DNA of 64,000 bases, taken from contig CAJXLB010000002.1 in assembly GCA_913055905.1 (NCBI GenBank), positions 248,001 to 312,000 of the forward strand, written 5' to 3'. Shown one piece after another: positions 42,914-51,082 of the stretch. The stretch comes from an uncultured Winogradskyella sp. (GTDB lineage Bacteria; Bacteroidota; Bacteroidia; Flavobacteriales; Flavobacteriaceae). Positions within the stretch are counted from its first letter, which is position 1. The number at the start of each line of letters is the position of its first letter. The notes under the pieces were generated by a model, which worked only from the letters and a program-made list of their open reading frames with translations, searched no databases and was not told the origin of the DNA. The position numbers were made by a program, and so were the translations under genes.

Positions 42914-43483
42914 TTAGTTACCTGGCTTTTTTAATCGGCTAAGGTGAACAGGGGTAATCCCAAGGTAAGAGGCAATCATGTGCTGAGGCACCCTGTTGTG
43001 GATATTGGGAAAGATTTGATTCATCAGTTTGTACCGCTGTAGAGGCGAAAGTGTATATAAATGTTCGATACGTCTGTCCAAATAGGTGAAGTAGTATTCG
43101 GCAATAAGTCTTCCGAGTTTTTCTCCTTTCCTCAAGTTAATGTATCCCCATTCGATGGCTTCTCTTGGTAAGACAATAACTTCAGTAGGCTCCATAGCTT
43201 CTAATAGATAGCTGGATTTTTCCCTTGTCAGAAAGGCTCGATAATCAGCGATGAACTGGTTTTCTATAGCAAAATGAACGGTATGCTCCGTTCCATTTAA
43301 ATCAAAAATCTTTACTCTGAGTATGCCACGCTCTATAAAATATACTTCGTCAATAATCTTTTCGTCTTCACTTAAAATTTCCTTCTTCTTGAACTTTCTC
43401 CGATAGCACATGGACATAAACTCTCCTGCCTCACTTTCAGTGAGCTTAATCATCTGTGATATCGCATTCTTTAGTATTTCCAT
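42914..43483 (-). CDS. Crp/Fnr-family transcriptional regulator
   Basis: A 189-residue Crp/Fnr protein: N-terminal cyclic-nucleotide-binding-like beta roll (FKKKEILSEDEKIIDEVYFI, GILRVKIFDLNG) and a short C-terminal helix-turn-helix (HMIASYLGITPVHLSRLKK). Canonical cAMP-contact Arg/Ser residues are not obvious, as in many Bacteroidota members that do not use cAMP. Its first codon lies 12 nt from the attC-like site at 43495, so the gene could be the neighbour of, or the next cassette after, array 2; its own mirrored left box was not found. It may regulate the downstream membrane-protein genes. Confidence 0.82.
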   Translation of the reverse strand: MEILKNAISQMIKLTESEAGEFMSMCYRRKFKKKEILSEDEKIIDEVYFIERGILRVKIFDLNGTEHTVHFAIENQFIADYRAFLTREKSSYLLEAMEPTEVIVLPREAIEWGYINLRKGEKLGRLIAEYYFTYLDRRIEHLYTLSPLQRYKLMNQIFPNIHNRVPQHMIASYLGITPVHLSRLKKPGN

Positions 43484-43494
43484 TTTCTAATTAC

Positions 43495-43625
43495 TGCCAA
43501 CGGGTTGAATATGGTGCGTTTGGCATTTAAACGCTTCAATATCTCAATTTACTACTATGTTAGTTAATTGCTATCACTTTCATTTTTGGAACTATCAGCC
43601 AAATGCACTATATTTTTTGTTGGCA
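43495..43625 (-). repeat. attC-like junction at left end of array 2
   Basis: About 131 bp from TGCCAAC to GTTGGCA. Inner arms GAATATGGTGCGTTTGGC and GCCAAATGCACTATATTT pair with few mismatches. Sequence unrelated to the junctions of array 1, architecture the same. Confidence 0.65.
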
Positions 43626-43642
43626 AACGTTTTTAAGCTAAA

Positions 43643-44617
43643 CTATCTAGAATAATCAATGGATTCCTTTAATGAGCCATCTTCATTGTAATACTTCCAA
43701 ACACCTGTTTTTTCCTCCTCATTTGTATACTCACCTTTTTCCTTGAGCTTTCCATTCTCATAGTACAGCTCAAATGGGCCACTTCTAAAATTCCTTTCAT
43801 ATGTGGTTGTTACATTAGGTCCTGTTTCTTCTTCCCATCGTTTACAGCCTCCATAAAAATGACATACCATCCACTTATTGCCATTCGGATAGTAATATGT
43901 CCAGTTGCCTTGCTTAAAACCGTTTTCGTAGGAGCCTTCTGCATAAACTTGTCCATTTTGATAGTAATATTTCCAATTGCCATGATACACGGCATTGATT
44001 TCAAGGTTGAGGTATAGAAACCAAACAAAACTCATCCCACATTCCATGGGATTATTTTCTTTTGATGTAAATTTAATGGTTCCTTCCCCTTTAAATGGGT
44101 ATGAATAATACGGATCCTTACCGTTTATGTCCTTATAATCTGTTCCGTAAGAATAACTGGTTATTGGAGAAGTTTTTCCTATTGCTTCAAAATCAAATTC
44201 GTTGGCTACTTTCCCTACTCTTTCATCTCTAGTATAATAACTGGTCCACTTACCTATTGGTATATCATCCTCATATTCTCCCTTAAATTCCGCATAACCA
44301 GAACTATAAAGGTCCATTTGGATATATACGCCATTTCGTTTGTCATTCTTAAAGTTTTCAATATACCATAATTTCCCGCCTACATAACCTTTCCAAACAC
44401 TATCTTTTGCGCCTTCTATCCAAAAGCCTGTGGAAGATAAAACACCTTCTTTATTATAATATTCCCAATAACCATGTGGCTTCTCGTTGAGGACTTTTCC
44501 CTTACGCCATAAAACATCTGTGCCCTCATAGTATTCAACATAATCCCAGGCTTCCTGACCTAAGCAAAAAAATGGTACTGCAAAGATGAGTAGCAGTGAA
44601 TAAAATTTTTTGTTCAT
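43643..44617 (-). CDS. secreted YwqK/MORN-like repeat protein, cassette of array 2
   Basis: A 324-residue exported protein with signal peptide MNKKFYSLLLIFAVPFFCLG. The mature chain is made of about nine short repeats of the MORN/YwqK type: aromatic-glycine strands such as GYWEYYNKEGVL, GNWTYYYPNGNKW and GVWKYYNEDGSL. YwqK-like proteins are named as antitoxins of some toxin systems but are also general repeat proteins. It lies 12 nt after the 1113-residue gene in the same 4.4-kb cassette, so the two are a pair. Confidence 0.75.
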   Translation of the reverse strand: MNKKFYSLLLIFAVPFFCLGQEAWDYVEYYEGTDVLWRKGKVLNEKPHGYWEYYNKEGVLSSTGFWIEGAKDSVWKGYVGGKLWYIENFKNDKRNGVYIQMDLYSSGYAEFKGEYEDDIPIGKWTSYYTRDERVGKVANEFDFEAIGKTSPITSYSYGTDYKDINGKDPYYSYPFKGEGTIKFTSKENNPMECGMSFVWFLYLNLEINAVYHGNWKYYYQNGQVYAEGSYENGFKQGNWTYYYPNGNKWMVCHFYGGCKRWEEETGPNVTTTYERNFRSGPFELYYENGKLKEKGEYTNEEEKTGVWKYYNEDGSLKESIDYSR

Positions 44618-44629
44618 ATCTTGTTGTTT

Positions 44630-47600
44630 TTAATATTTGATTGTGTTAGTCAATATTCCAAATTCAAATTCTCTTTTTTCAATCAGTTTACCTTCTTGAT
44701 CAAAAATGTTATCAGCCTCAGAATCCAATTCAACACTTATTATGCCATCACTATTGTACTCTTTTCTTGTAAGTACACCAGTTATGGGATTAAATGTAAA
44801 ATGACCTGCAAGGGCACCAGAACTATAAAACCTTTTCCTCATGACTGCGACTTCATTCTCATCATAAATCAAAGTTTCAACTAATATGTTGGCAATGTAT
44901 TCGTTTTTCTCTGTGAGCTTTCCTTCAGGGTTATAGTATTCCCAAATACCATATTTTTTACCGTCCTTAGTATTACCTACAGTTTTTAGATTTCCATTGT
45001 CATAGTAAGTTGGTTTTCGTCCCTGAAAACGAATGCCTGTTTCTGTAAGATCAGTTCTCGAAAATTCAACAAATCTGTTGTAATACAAGCCTTTAATGAA
45101 TTCTTTATCAACAGGTTGATTATATACTTCTCCGTTGTTTTTGCCTTGAAACGAATCATAAGTATTTTCCAGCACATCTTCCGAATAAAACAAAAAATAA
45201 TTCTCATCTAAAGCTCTTAGTGTTTTAAATTCTCCTAAATTTATATTATGCCTATTCGATTTATAATATTTAAATAGAAGACTTTTCGTATAATTACCAG
45301 CTTTATATTTGTAATAGTCACCTTTATCTTTTGCTATATTATTTATCCGGTTGTATTTCTTCTTTTCTAATAATTGATAATCTACTCTAAGGGCCGGATG
45401 TATAACCATTTTTTTTAAAGGAGAAAGCTTACAAACAATGCCGCCAGCCGATTCCCGGCTGTCAATTAATGGCAAATCTGCTACACCTTTATCTTTGAGT
45501 TTTTGCAATAGTTTTTTATCCTTAATATAGTCATATTCAATAAAAAACTGAACACGCCCTACTTCTACAATGGGCATCCAAATATCTGGACTTAACTTAT
45601 CCGGTAAATTCAAATCCTTAACATGGGCATTTTTTGATTTGTAAAAAACAACATTTTGTGTAAAGTTGCTTTCTGAATCATTGTTTAACACTAAGTCCAG
45701 ACCTATTCCTGAGGCAATAGCAGCTCTTGGATAAACTGTTGAATAGTACACCTCATCTTTTCTTTCGAGTGTATGCCACGATTCAAGCGGTTTCCCATAG
45801 CGACTGACTTTATTGGGGTGTACTTTGTCAAAAATGTCTTTACCGGGATAACTTAATAAAATGTATCTTGATTCACCATTTGAAGGAGACTTCCAAAAAC
45901 GAATCATGACCCTTTCTTCCGGGTTGCTTGTTACTTTGGTTTTATCTAAGTACGAAGGCCCTTTATAATAAGGATCATCAAAACCATTTAAATCCTTTTG
46001 GGCTTTTGTTGCAACTAGGTTTGTAAACTCAATATTGTTTGATAGTTGAACTCTTTTTAGTTGTTTTTCGATCTCCCTTATCCGTCTTAGCCTCTTTCTG
46101 GCATAGACATTAATTACAGTTTTATCATAATTTGGAGGGGCATAAAGTGCCTTGTCAAAGTTTTTAACTTTTGTTCTGAAATTATTGCTTTCTTCAAACG
46201 CATTGGCAGCCGGATAATACCCTCTGCCCACCCAATGTATATTTCTGTAGGTTTTGGTTTGGGCGGTATTCAAATCGTACTCTATTTTGGTTTTTAGCGT
46301 ATATTTTGCGGGCTGAGGGCTTACTTTTTTAATATTGCTTCGTTTTAAATTGTCTTTATCGTAAGAAGCCTCTAAACACTTTTTAGTTACCTGAATGAAC
46401 AGCTTATCACCTTCAAAGTATGCATCATCAACGGTGGTTTGGGTTATTATTTTTCCATAACTCACCACGCTTCCCCATCCCGAAGGATACTCAAAAGAAC
46501 TCACCCCATAACCACTCTGAACATTTTCAACATACCAAAGTACCTCCTGCATTAAATCAGGAATATTGTCGGACATTTCCTTGGTCATAGGCAGTTCTCT
46601 GATGGCTTTGTTTTTTTCGGTTGAGGCTTCCCTTATATTCTGTACTTTGTTCTCAAATGCATCTCTGTAGGCTTCAAATTTTGCCCAATTCTCCTTGTAT
46701 TCCCTTTCCTTTTTATCGAATGCCGCATAAATAAGATCGGTGCCTATTTGTGCCACAGCATTGCTTACCGAAGTGCCCAGCTCATCCATAGCCTGAATTT
46801 TGGATTCATTTTGCGCCATTTTATGTGCGGTTTCCGAATTAAAACCCTGACTCTCCAGGTTCCTAACTTTGTTAAGGTACTGCCTTTGGGCATTCAACCT
46901 TTTAATTTCCTCTTGGTTCAGACGTGTTTTTTCCATTTTACGCTTGTTCTCATCGCGCTTTAATTCCGCTTTTAAATTATCTCTGCTTGCTTTATTTTTT
47001 TCTGCCGCATCATAATTATATCGAATACGCTGTACAAGGGATTCAAGGTATGCCTTCTCTTCTTTATTTTTGGTGTTTTTGATGAGTTCTTCAGTCTTTT
47101 TTATGCCGTTTTCGTAAAAGTCGGGGGTTTGTTTATTTGAGAATACCCTATAGGTATTTAAATAGTCATACTTTTTTTCAATAGCCTGTTCTTCAGCATA
47201 GGTAAGATAATCGTTTAGTTTTTCCAGGCGGTTTTCAATATCATTTTTTTGATATTTGTCCAGAGTTCCTGTATTAATGCCTTCAAGTTTAGAGATGGCC
47301 TTTTTGTACTCAGCCACACTGAGGTCATCAGAAAGATACTCTGCTGTTTCTTCCATCACTTCAGTAAACTTAAGTTGTTGTTCCAATTGTTTCTCCAACT
47401 TGTTTTTTAAATACAGGTGCAAACTTTGATCTTTGTAGCGCAGGTCTCCATCATGAACTTCAATGTAGCCTCCCTCCATTCTGCCAGCCAAATATGTGGC
47501 ATTTGCTTTTAGATCCACACAACTTGAAATGTTTAGATGTTCTTTGAGCTTGGCTGTTTCCCCATCAGCAAATCTGAATTCATCAGCCATAAATTCATTG

Positions 47601-47971
47601 CCTTTACCACCTATTGAAGTGGATAGTGATGTTTTGTTCAGTTCGTATGTTCTTTGATCTTTGTGATATCCCATTGAAATTCTGGTTGATATAGAAAGAT
47701 AGCCGGTCACTTCTATGGGAAAATCCACCCCCTGAATTTTATTTCCGTAATACTCTTCACCATTGTATGTAAAACGATCTACGGTTATGGAGTGCAAAGT
47801 TGCACGTATAAAAGGCGTTGCATGTTCACAATCAGGTGCATAATCAATTTTAGCACTAAACATCATGCCTTTGAGTTCTTCATTTATAATATCAACTGTT
47901 GCCCAGTCCTGAGCTATAACTGGTACATTCACTAAAATAGTTACAGCCCAAATTATTATTAGTTTTTTCAT
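44630..47971 (-). CDS. secreted large coiled-coil protein with YwqK-like C-terminus
   Basis: A 1113-residue exported protein (signal MKKLIIIWAVTILVNVPVIA, cut near AQ). The middle (residues about 190-420) is a charged coiled coil (NIEDRLEKLNDYL, KRKMEKTRLNQEEIKRLN). A second domain (about 600-900) shows many strands but no family I know. The C-terminal about 110 residues contain YwqK/MORN-type repeats (GKKYGIWEYYNPEGKLTEKN), similar to the partner protein that follows. A large secreted protein with a repeat-domain partner is typical of conflict or surface systems, but no toxin domain is recognisable. Confidence 0.65.
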   Translation of the reverse strand: MKKLIIIWAVTILVNVPVIAQDWATVDIINEELKGMMFSAKIDYAPDCEHATPFIRATLHSITVDRFTYNGEEYYGNKIQGVDFPIEVTGYLSISTRISMGYHKDQRTYELNKTSLSTSIGGKGNEFMADEFRFADGETAKLKEHLNISSCVDLKANATYLAGRMEGGYIEVHDGDLRYKDQSLHLYLKNKLEKQLEQQLKFTEVMEETAEYLSDDLSVAEYKKAISKLEGINTGTLDKYQKNDIENRLEKLNDYLTYAEEQAIEKKYDYLNTYRVFSNKQTPDFYENGIKKTEELIKNTKNKEEKAYLESLVQRIRYNYDAAEKNKASRDNLKAELKRDENKRKMEKTRLNQEEIKRLNAQRQYLNKVRNLESQGFNSETAHKMAQNESKIQAMDELGTSVSNAVAQIGTDLIYAAFDKKEREYKENWAKFEAYRDAFENKVQNIREASTEKNKAIRELPMTKEMSDNIPDLMQEVLWYVENVQSGYGVSSFEYPSGWGSVVSYGKIITQTTVDDAYFEGDKLFIQVTKKCLEASYDKDNLKRSNIKKVSPQPAKYTLKTKIEYDLNTAQTKTYRNIHWVGRGYYPAANAFEESNNFRTKVKNFDKALYAPPNYDKTVINVYARKRLRRIREIEKQLKRVQLSNNIEFTNLVATKAQKDLNGFDDPYYKGPSYLDKTKVTSNPEERVMIRFWKSPSNGESRYILLSYPGKDIFDKVHPNKVSRYGKPLESWHTLERKDEVYYSTVYPRAAIASGIGLDLVLNNDSESNFTQNVVFYKSKNAHVKDLNLPDKLSPDIWMPIVEVGRVQFFIEYDYIKDKKLLQKLKDKGVADLPLIDSRESAGGIVCKLSPLKKMVIHPALRVDYQLLEKKKYNRINNIAKDKGDYYKYKAGNYTKSLLFKYYKSNRHNINLGEFKTLRALDENYFLFYSEDVLENTYDSFQGKNNGEVYNQPVDKEFIKGLYYNRFVEFSRTDLTETGIRFQGRKPTYYDNGNLKTVGNTKDGKKYGIWEYYNPEGKLTEKNEYIANILVETLIYDENEVAVMRKRFYSSGALAGHFTFNPITGVLTRKEYNSDGIISVELDSEADNIFDQEGKLIEKREFEFGILTNTIKY

Positions 47972-47984
47972 TGTTTTAAATGTT

Positions 47985-48115
47985 TGCCAACGTATTTGTG
48001 TATGATTAGTTGCGGGAAAATCAGCAAGATTTTTCCGCCGTAAACTAAAGATAATTAATAAGATTGAATTTCCGAGATGAAATTCAGCCGCAATTAATTA
48101 TACACGGTGTTGTAC
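47985..48115 (-). repeat. attC-like junction 2 of array 2
   Basis: About 131 bp from TGCCAAC to GTTGTAC. Inner arms GTGTATGATTAGTTGCGG and CCGCAATTAATTATACAC are related to junctions 1 and 2 of array 1 (same positions and central TTTTCCGCCGTAA block), i.e. the same family in diverged form. Confidence 0.75.
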
Positions 48116-48759
48116 ACAGTTTTTATTTTTCCTTTTTTAATTAAATCAATTAATTCACACCTTTTTTCCGAATTGGTTTGTTCCGTGAAATTTTCTCCAA
48201 TTCTAACAAAATCGTATGGAATATGGTTGTTTTCAGATTCATTTGTCTTTTCAAAACTACTTTCTCCATATGAGAGAAGTGTTGTCTTGTCAGAACTTTT
48301 AGAACTCAAAAAGATTCTTTTTAATTCTCCGTTTTTTTGCTTGGTAAAAACCCTAAATCGAGAGATTTGTAATTTCAATTCAGTTGGATAAAAAGCAATT
48401 CCATTTTCGTCAAAAATGATTTGCTCTCGTCTATTAACTTTTTCAAATGTTTGTCCGAAATCAGCGTTGTCAATAATTATTGCTGTTCCTTTGAAGTTTG
48501 CTGGTAAAATTAAATCCACTTTCTGAATGTCGGCGAAGTAAAAAGATATTTCATAAACTGCTTTTGAGGTTGGATAGAACAAAACCAAAGGTGTCAAAAT
48601 CCATAATAACTTTTGCTTTAGTTTAAATGTTCCAAAGAGTAGGGAAATTATTCCGATGATAAAAATCGGAAGTCCGATTATAAATCCCATAAAGACAAAC
48701 ATTGGAATCAAAAATCCAATTATTATTAATCCAATTCCAATTTTGTCATATTTGTTCAT
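48094..48759 (-). CDS. membrane protein of unknown function, first cassette of array 2
   Basis: A 221-residue protein with two or three N-terminal membrane helices (IGIGLIIIGFLIPMFVFMG, FIIGIISLLFGTF, LLWILTPLVLFY) and a soluble C-terminal beta-rich domain (FKGTAIIIDNADFGQTFEKV). The stop codon lies inside the junction repeat, so the last residues (IKTVYNTVYN) are repeat-encoded. It is the first gene after the leader of array 2. No family recognised. Confidence 0.6.
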   Translation of the reverse strand: MNKYDKIGIGLIIIGFLIPMFVFMGFIIGLPIFIIGIISLLFGTFKLKQKLLWILTPLVLFYPTSKAVYEISFYFADIQKVDLILPANFKGTAIIIDNADFGQTFEKVNRREQIIFDENGIAFYPTELKLQISRFRVFTKQKNGELKRIFLSSKSSDKTTLLSYGESSFEKTNESENNHIPYDFVRIGENFTEQTNSEKRCELIDLIKKGKIKTVYNTVYN

Positions 48760-48771
48760 TTCTCAAATTGT

Positions 48772-49112
48772 GTACAACAATTGGATATACGTAATACGTA
48801 TATCCACATTATACGTCTAAGATAGCGAATCTTATATTTTAAGAAGGTTATATCAGCGACATGTGTCCAGATTTTAACTGTCTGAGTAGGTTTATATCCC
48901 AATAAAGTCCATGTTACTAACTTTAAACTATGGGCAGAACTTTGTCATAGCAAGTGCGGTGTTACTTTTTTGTTATATTTTTCATTTTAAAACTCAACCT
49001 TCTGTTACCACTTAAATTTGATTTGATGTCTCACTTCACTAGTTCTTCACCTCATTAAGAAGGACTATGTAAAGTATTGTATAAGAAAAGGGTATACCAC
49101 AGGTTCGAACCC
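48772..49112 (-). other. leader/platform region 2 of the cassette array (attI-like)
   Basis: Outward from the array edge GTACAAC (48772-48778): AATT, then a 23-bp perfect palindrome around ATATACGTAATACGTATAT (48783-48805), a -7-like TATCTTAG, about 290 bp without genes, and a tRNA T-loop-like GTTCGAACCC (49103-49112). It is a diverged copy of platform 1 in the same orientation. No recombinase gene lies nearby. 49122-49440 also holds nothing I can support. Confidence 0.6.
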
Positions 49113-49121
49113 TACCTCGAT
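49098..49121 (+). repeat. degenerate tRNA 3'-end-like sequence (possible att remnant)
   Basis: CACAGGTTCGAAC at 49098-49110 followed by CCTACCTCGAT shares 12 identical starting bases with the T arm of tRNA-Arg (5649-5660), with partial match further on (CCT and CGAT aligned). It could be the far attachment-site remnant of the tRNA-Arg island, or part of a lost tRNA associated with platform 2. Confidence 0.45.
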
Positions 49122-49469
49122 TAAGAAAAGGCCAAATATCAATTAAAACATGATATGCGAACTAAGCGCTCATTGCCCTATTAGTTTCACGTTTTGAATT
49201 GACCTGGCAAATAACTGGATAGGCGAGGGGTTGCGGAGTGCTTTGCTCTATCTTTAAACTCCCTTTATTTTACTCTTTGGACACTCAATTTCTATAGTTT
49301 CATTACTCATAAATAACCAAAAAAGAGTAAAACCATTCAAGTCATTAATTCTTAGGAAGATCATTAGACTTATGGTCTGATTTATTTTCAAAATTTATTA
49401 AAAAAGGGGAAATTTCACCAAAAGGAATACTCTCTTTCAAAGTAACTCAATATCACTTTGATATATTAC

Positions 49470-49499
49470 TTGTTAAAATTATAAAAATAAATAACTTTA
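49470..49499 (+). promoter_or_regulatory. putative promoter of the exported protease cluster
   Basis: TTG at 49470-49472, 19-nt spacer, TAACTTTA at 49492-49499, near the TTTG-N19-TAnnTTTG consensus. It lies 24 bp before the first gene of the cluster. Confidence 0.5.
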
Positions 49500-49522
49500 T
49501 CTCGCTATTAACTTACACAATT

Positions 49523-51052
49523 ATGAAAAACTATTATCTCTCTTTCGCTTTAGTGATTTCTCTCCTGTCACTAAAAGCACAAGACAAAAAAATTATTGAA
49601 TATCCATTCGCCGAGCCAGGCACAGATGTCTCGCGTGGTGTTTTTGGCACTGATGACCGAAAAGAAGTGAAAGATGCAGAGGGTTACGAAGATTTTGTGA
49701 GAGCCACTGCTGTTATGATACGTAAGGATAACATATACAACGATGAGTTCTACTCATGGTCACTCAGGGAAAAAATTCAGAATAAATACGGAAAAAACGT
49801 TAAAATTTCAGAAGAGGTTAGATTTTTAGACCAACCAGCCATTGGCTCATGTACAGGCTTTTTAATTGCACCAGATATTTTAGTCACTGCAGGACATTGC
49901 ATCAATTCCATGGAACAAGCCAATCAATTTGTATGGGTTTTCGATTATACGTCTGAAAGTGAATTCATAAACAACAGAAAGCTACAGTTTAAAAAAGAAA
50001 ATATATACGAAGTAGAGCAAGTCATTACCTCCATTCTTGACGACAATGACGATTATGCAGTTTTAAAGCTAAAACGACAATCCGACAGAGCTCCTTACAG
50101 ATTTAGAACCAGTGGTGCCGTTCTTAAAGATGGAGCCATAAACACCATTGGCTCACCTAAAGGCCTGCCCTTAAAATTCTCTACCAATGCAACTGTTGTA
50201 GATGTATCTCAAAGTCAATGGTTTAAAAGTGATTTAGACTCTTTTCCTGGCAACTCAGGCGGACCTGTATTTGACCAAAACGGATTTATTGAGGGCATCT
50301 TGGTAAGAGGCGCAGTAACTTATGATGATGATTGGAGTTTAACAGGAGATTACTATTTAGACTCATCATGCAACTGTATTAAAACCGTAACTTGGGATAG
50401 CGTAAAATATACGGCTGGTTGCCAATCCCAACGAATTACAACAATTCCAGTAGATGTATTGATAAGGTCCATTTACAGTAATATAGAATACGCCATTAAA
50501 AATAATCTTGAAGACCGTTTTAATTCATGGAGCATTTATAGCTGGATTTTTAACCATAAATACACAAACCAGCAAGGTCGATTTGAAAATTTAGCTATCG
50601 AGCAAAACAACACCTATGCGCTAAAACAAATTCTAAAAATAACGGCTGAGAGCATTTCAGATCAGCAAGCTAGGCAACTCATTGATTTTGCAACTTCTAA
50701 GAACAACGACGATATTCTTCAGATCTTATTAGAAAGTGGACTTCTAGCAGATGCTGGTTTAAACTCAACTTATACCTCACTTCAAAATGCAGTTATTGCG
50801 GACAACCTTTCTATAGCTGAAACACTAATTTTTCATGGTGCAGACACTAAGGTAAAAACAAATTCTGGTGATAATCTGCTTCATTTGGCAGCTCGAAACG
50901 GCTCTTTTGAAATGGCAAAACTCCTAGTTAAAAACGGTGTTGATGCAGGTGCAAAAAACAACAATAAAAGACGACCAGAAAAAGTGGCGAAAAAATCTGG
51001 ACACAAGAGTTTGGCGAAATATCTGAAAAAAGCTAGAAAAGGAAGACTCTAA
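49523..51052 (+). CDS. secreted trypsin-like serine protease with ankyrin repeats
   Basis: A 509-residue exported protein (signal MKNYYLSFALVISLLSLKAQ). The chymotrypsin-fold domain (residues about 55-320) has a complete triad: His125 in VTAGHC, Asp177 in NDDYAVLKL and Ser245 in FPGNSGGPVF. The C-terminal about 170 residues contain ankyrin-type repeats (LQNAVIADNLSIAETLIFHG, LLHLAARNGSFEMAKLLVKN) and end in a basic tail. The protein is predicted in the periplasm or outside. Ankyrin repeats could dock the partner proteins of the cluster. It is the first gene of a seven-gene same-strand cluster; 30 nt separate it from the next gene. Confidence 0.88.
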   Translation: MKNYYLSFALVISLLSLKAQDKKIIEYPFAEPGTDVSRGVFGTDDRKEVKDAEGYEDFVRATAVMIRKDNIYNDEFYSWSLREKIQNKYGKNVKISEEVRFLDQPAIGSCTGFLIAPDILVTAGHCINSMEQANQFVWVFDYTSESEFINNRKLQFKKENIYEVEQVITSILDDNDDYAVLKLKRQSDRAPYRFRTSGAVLKDGAINTIGSPKGLPLKFSTNATVVDVSQSQWFKSDLDSFPGNSGGPVFDQNGFIEGILVRGAVTYDDDWSLTGDYYLDSSCNCIKTVTWDSVKYTAGCQSQRITTIPVDVLIRSIYSNIEYAIKNNLEDRFNSWSIYSWIFNHKYTNQQGRFENLAIEQNNTYALKQILKITAESISDQQARQLIDFATSKNNDDILQILLESGLLADAGLNSTYTSLQNAVIADNLSIAETLIFHGADTKVKTNSGDNLLHLAARNGSFEMAKLLVKNGVDAGAKNNNKRRPEKVAKKSGHKSLAKYLKKARKGRL

Positions 51053-51082
51053 AAAATGACTGACTCTAAATCCATTTGAAAA

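Noticed and set aside
46748-46963. Plus-strand ORFs opposite the 1113-residue secreted protein
   Set aside because: Shadow frames without start context or recognisable sequence features.
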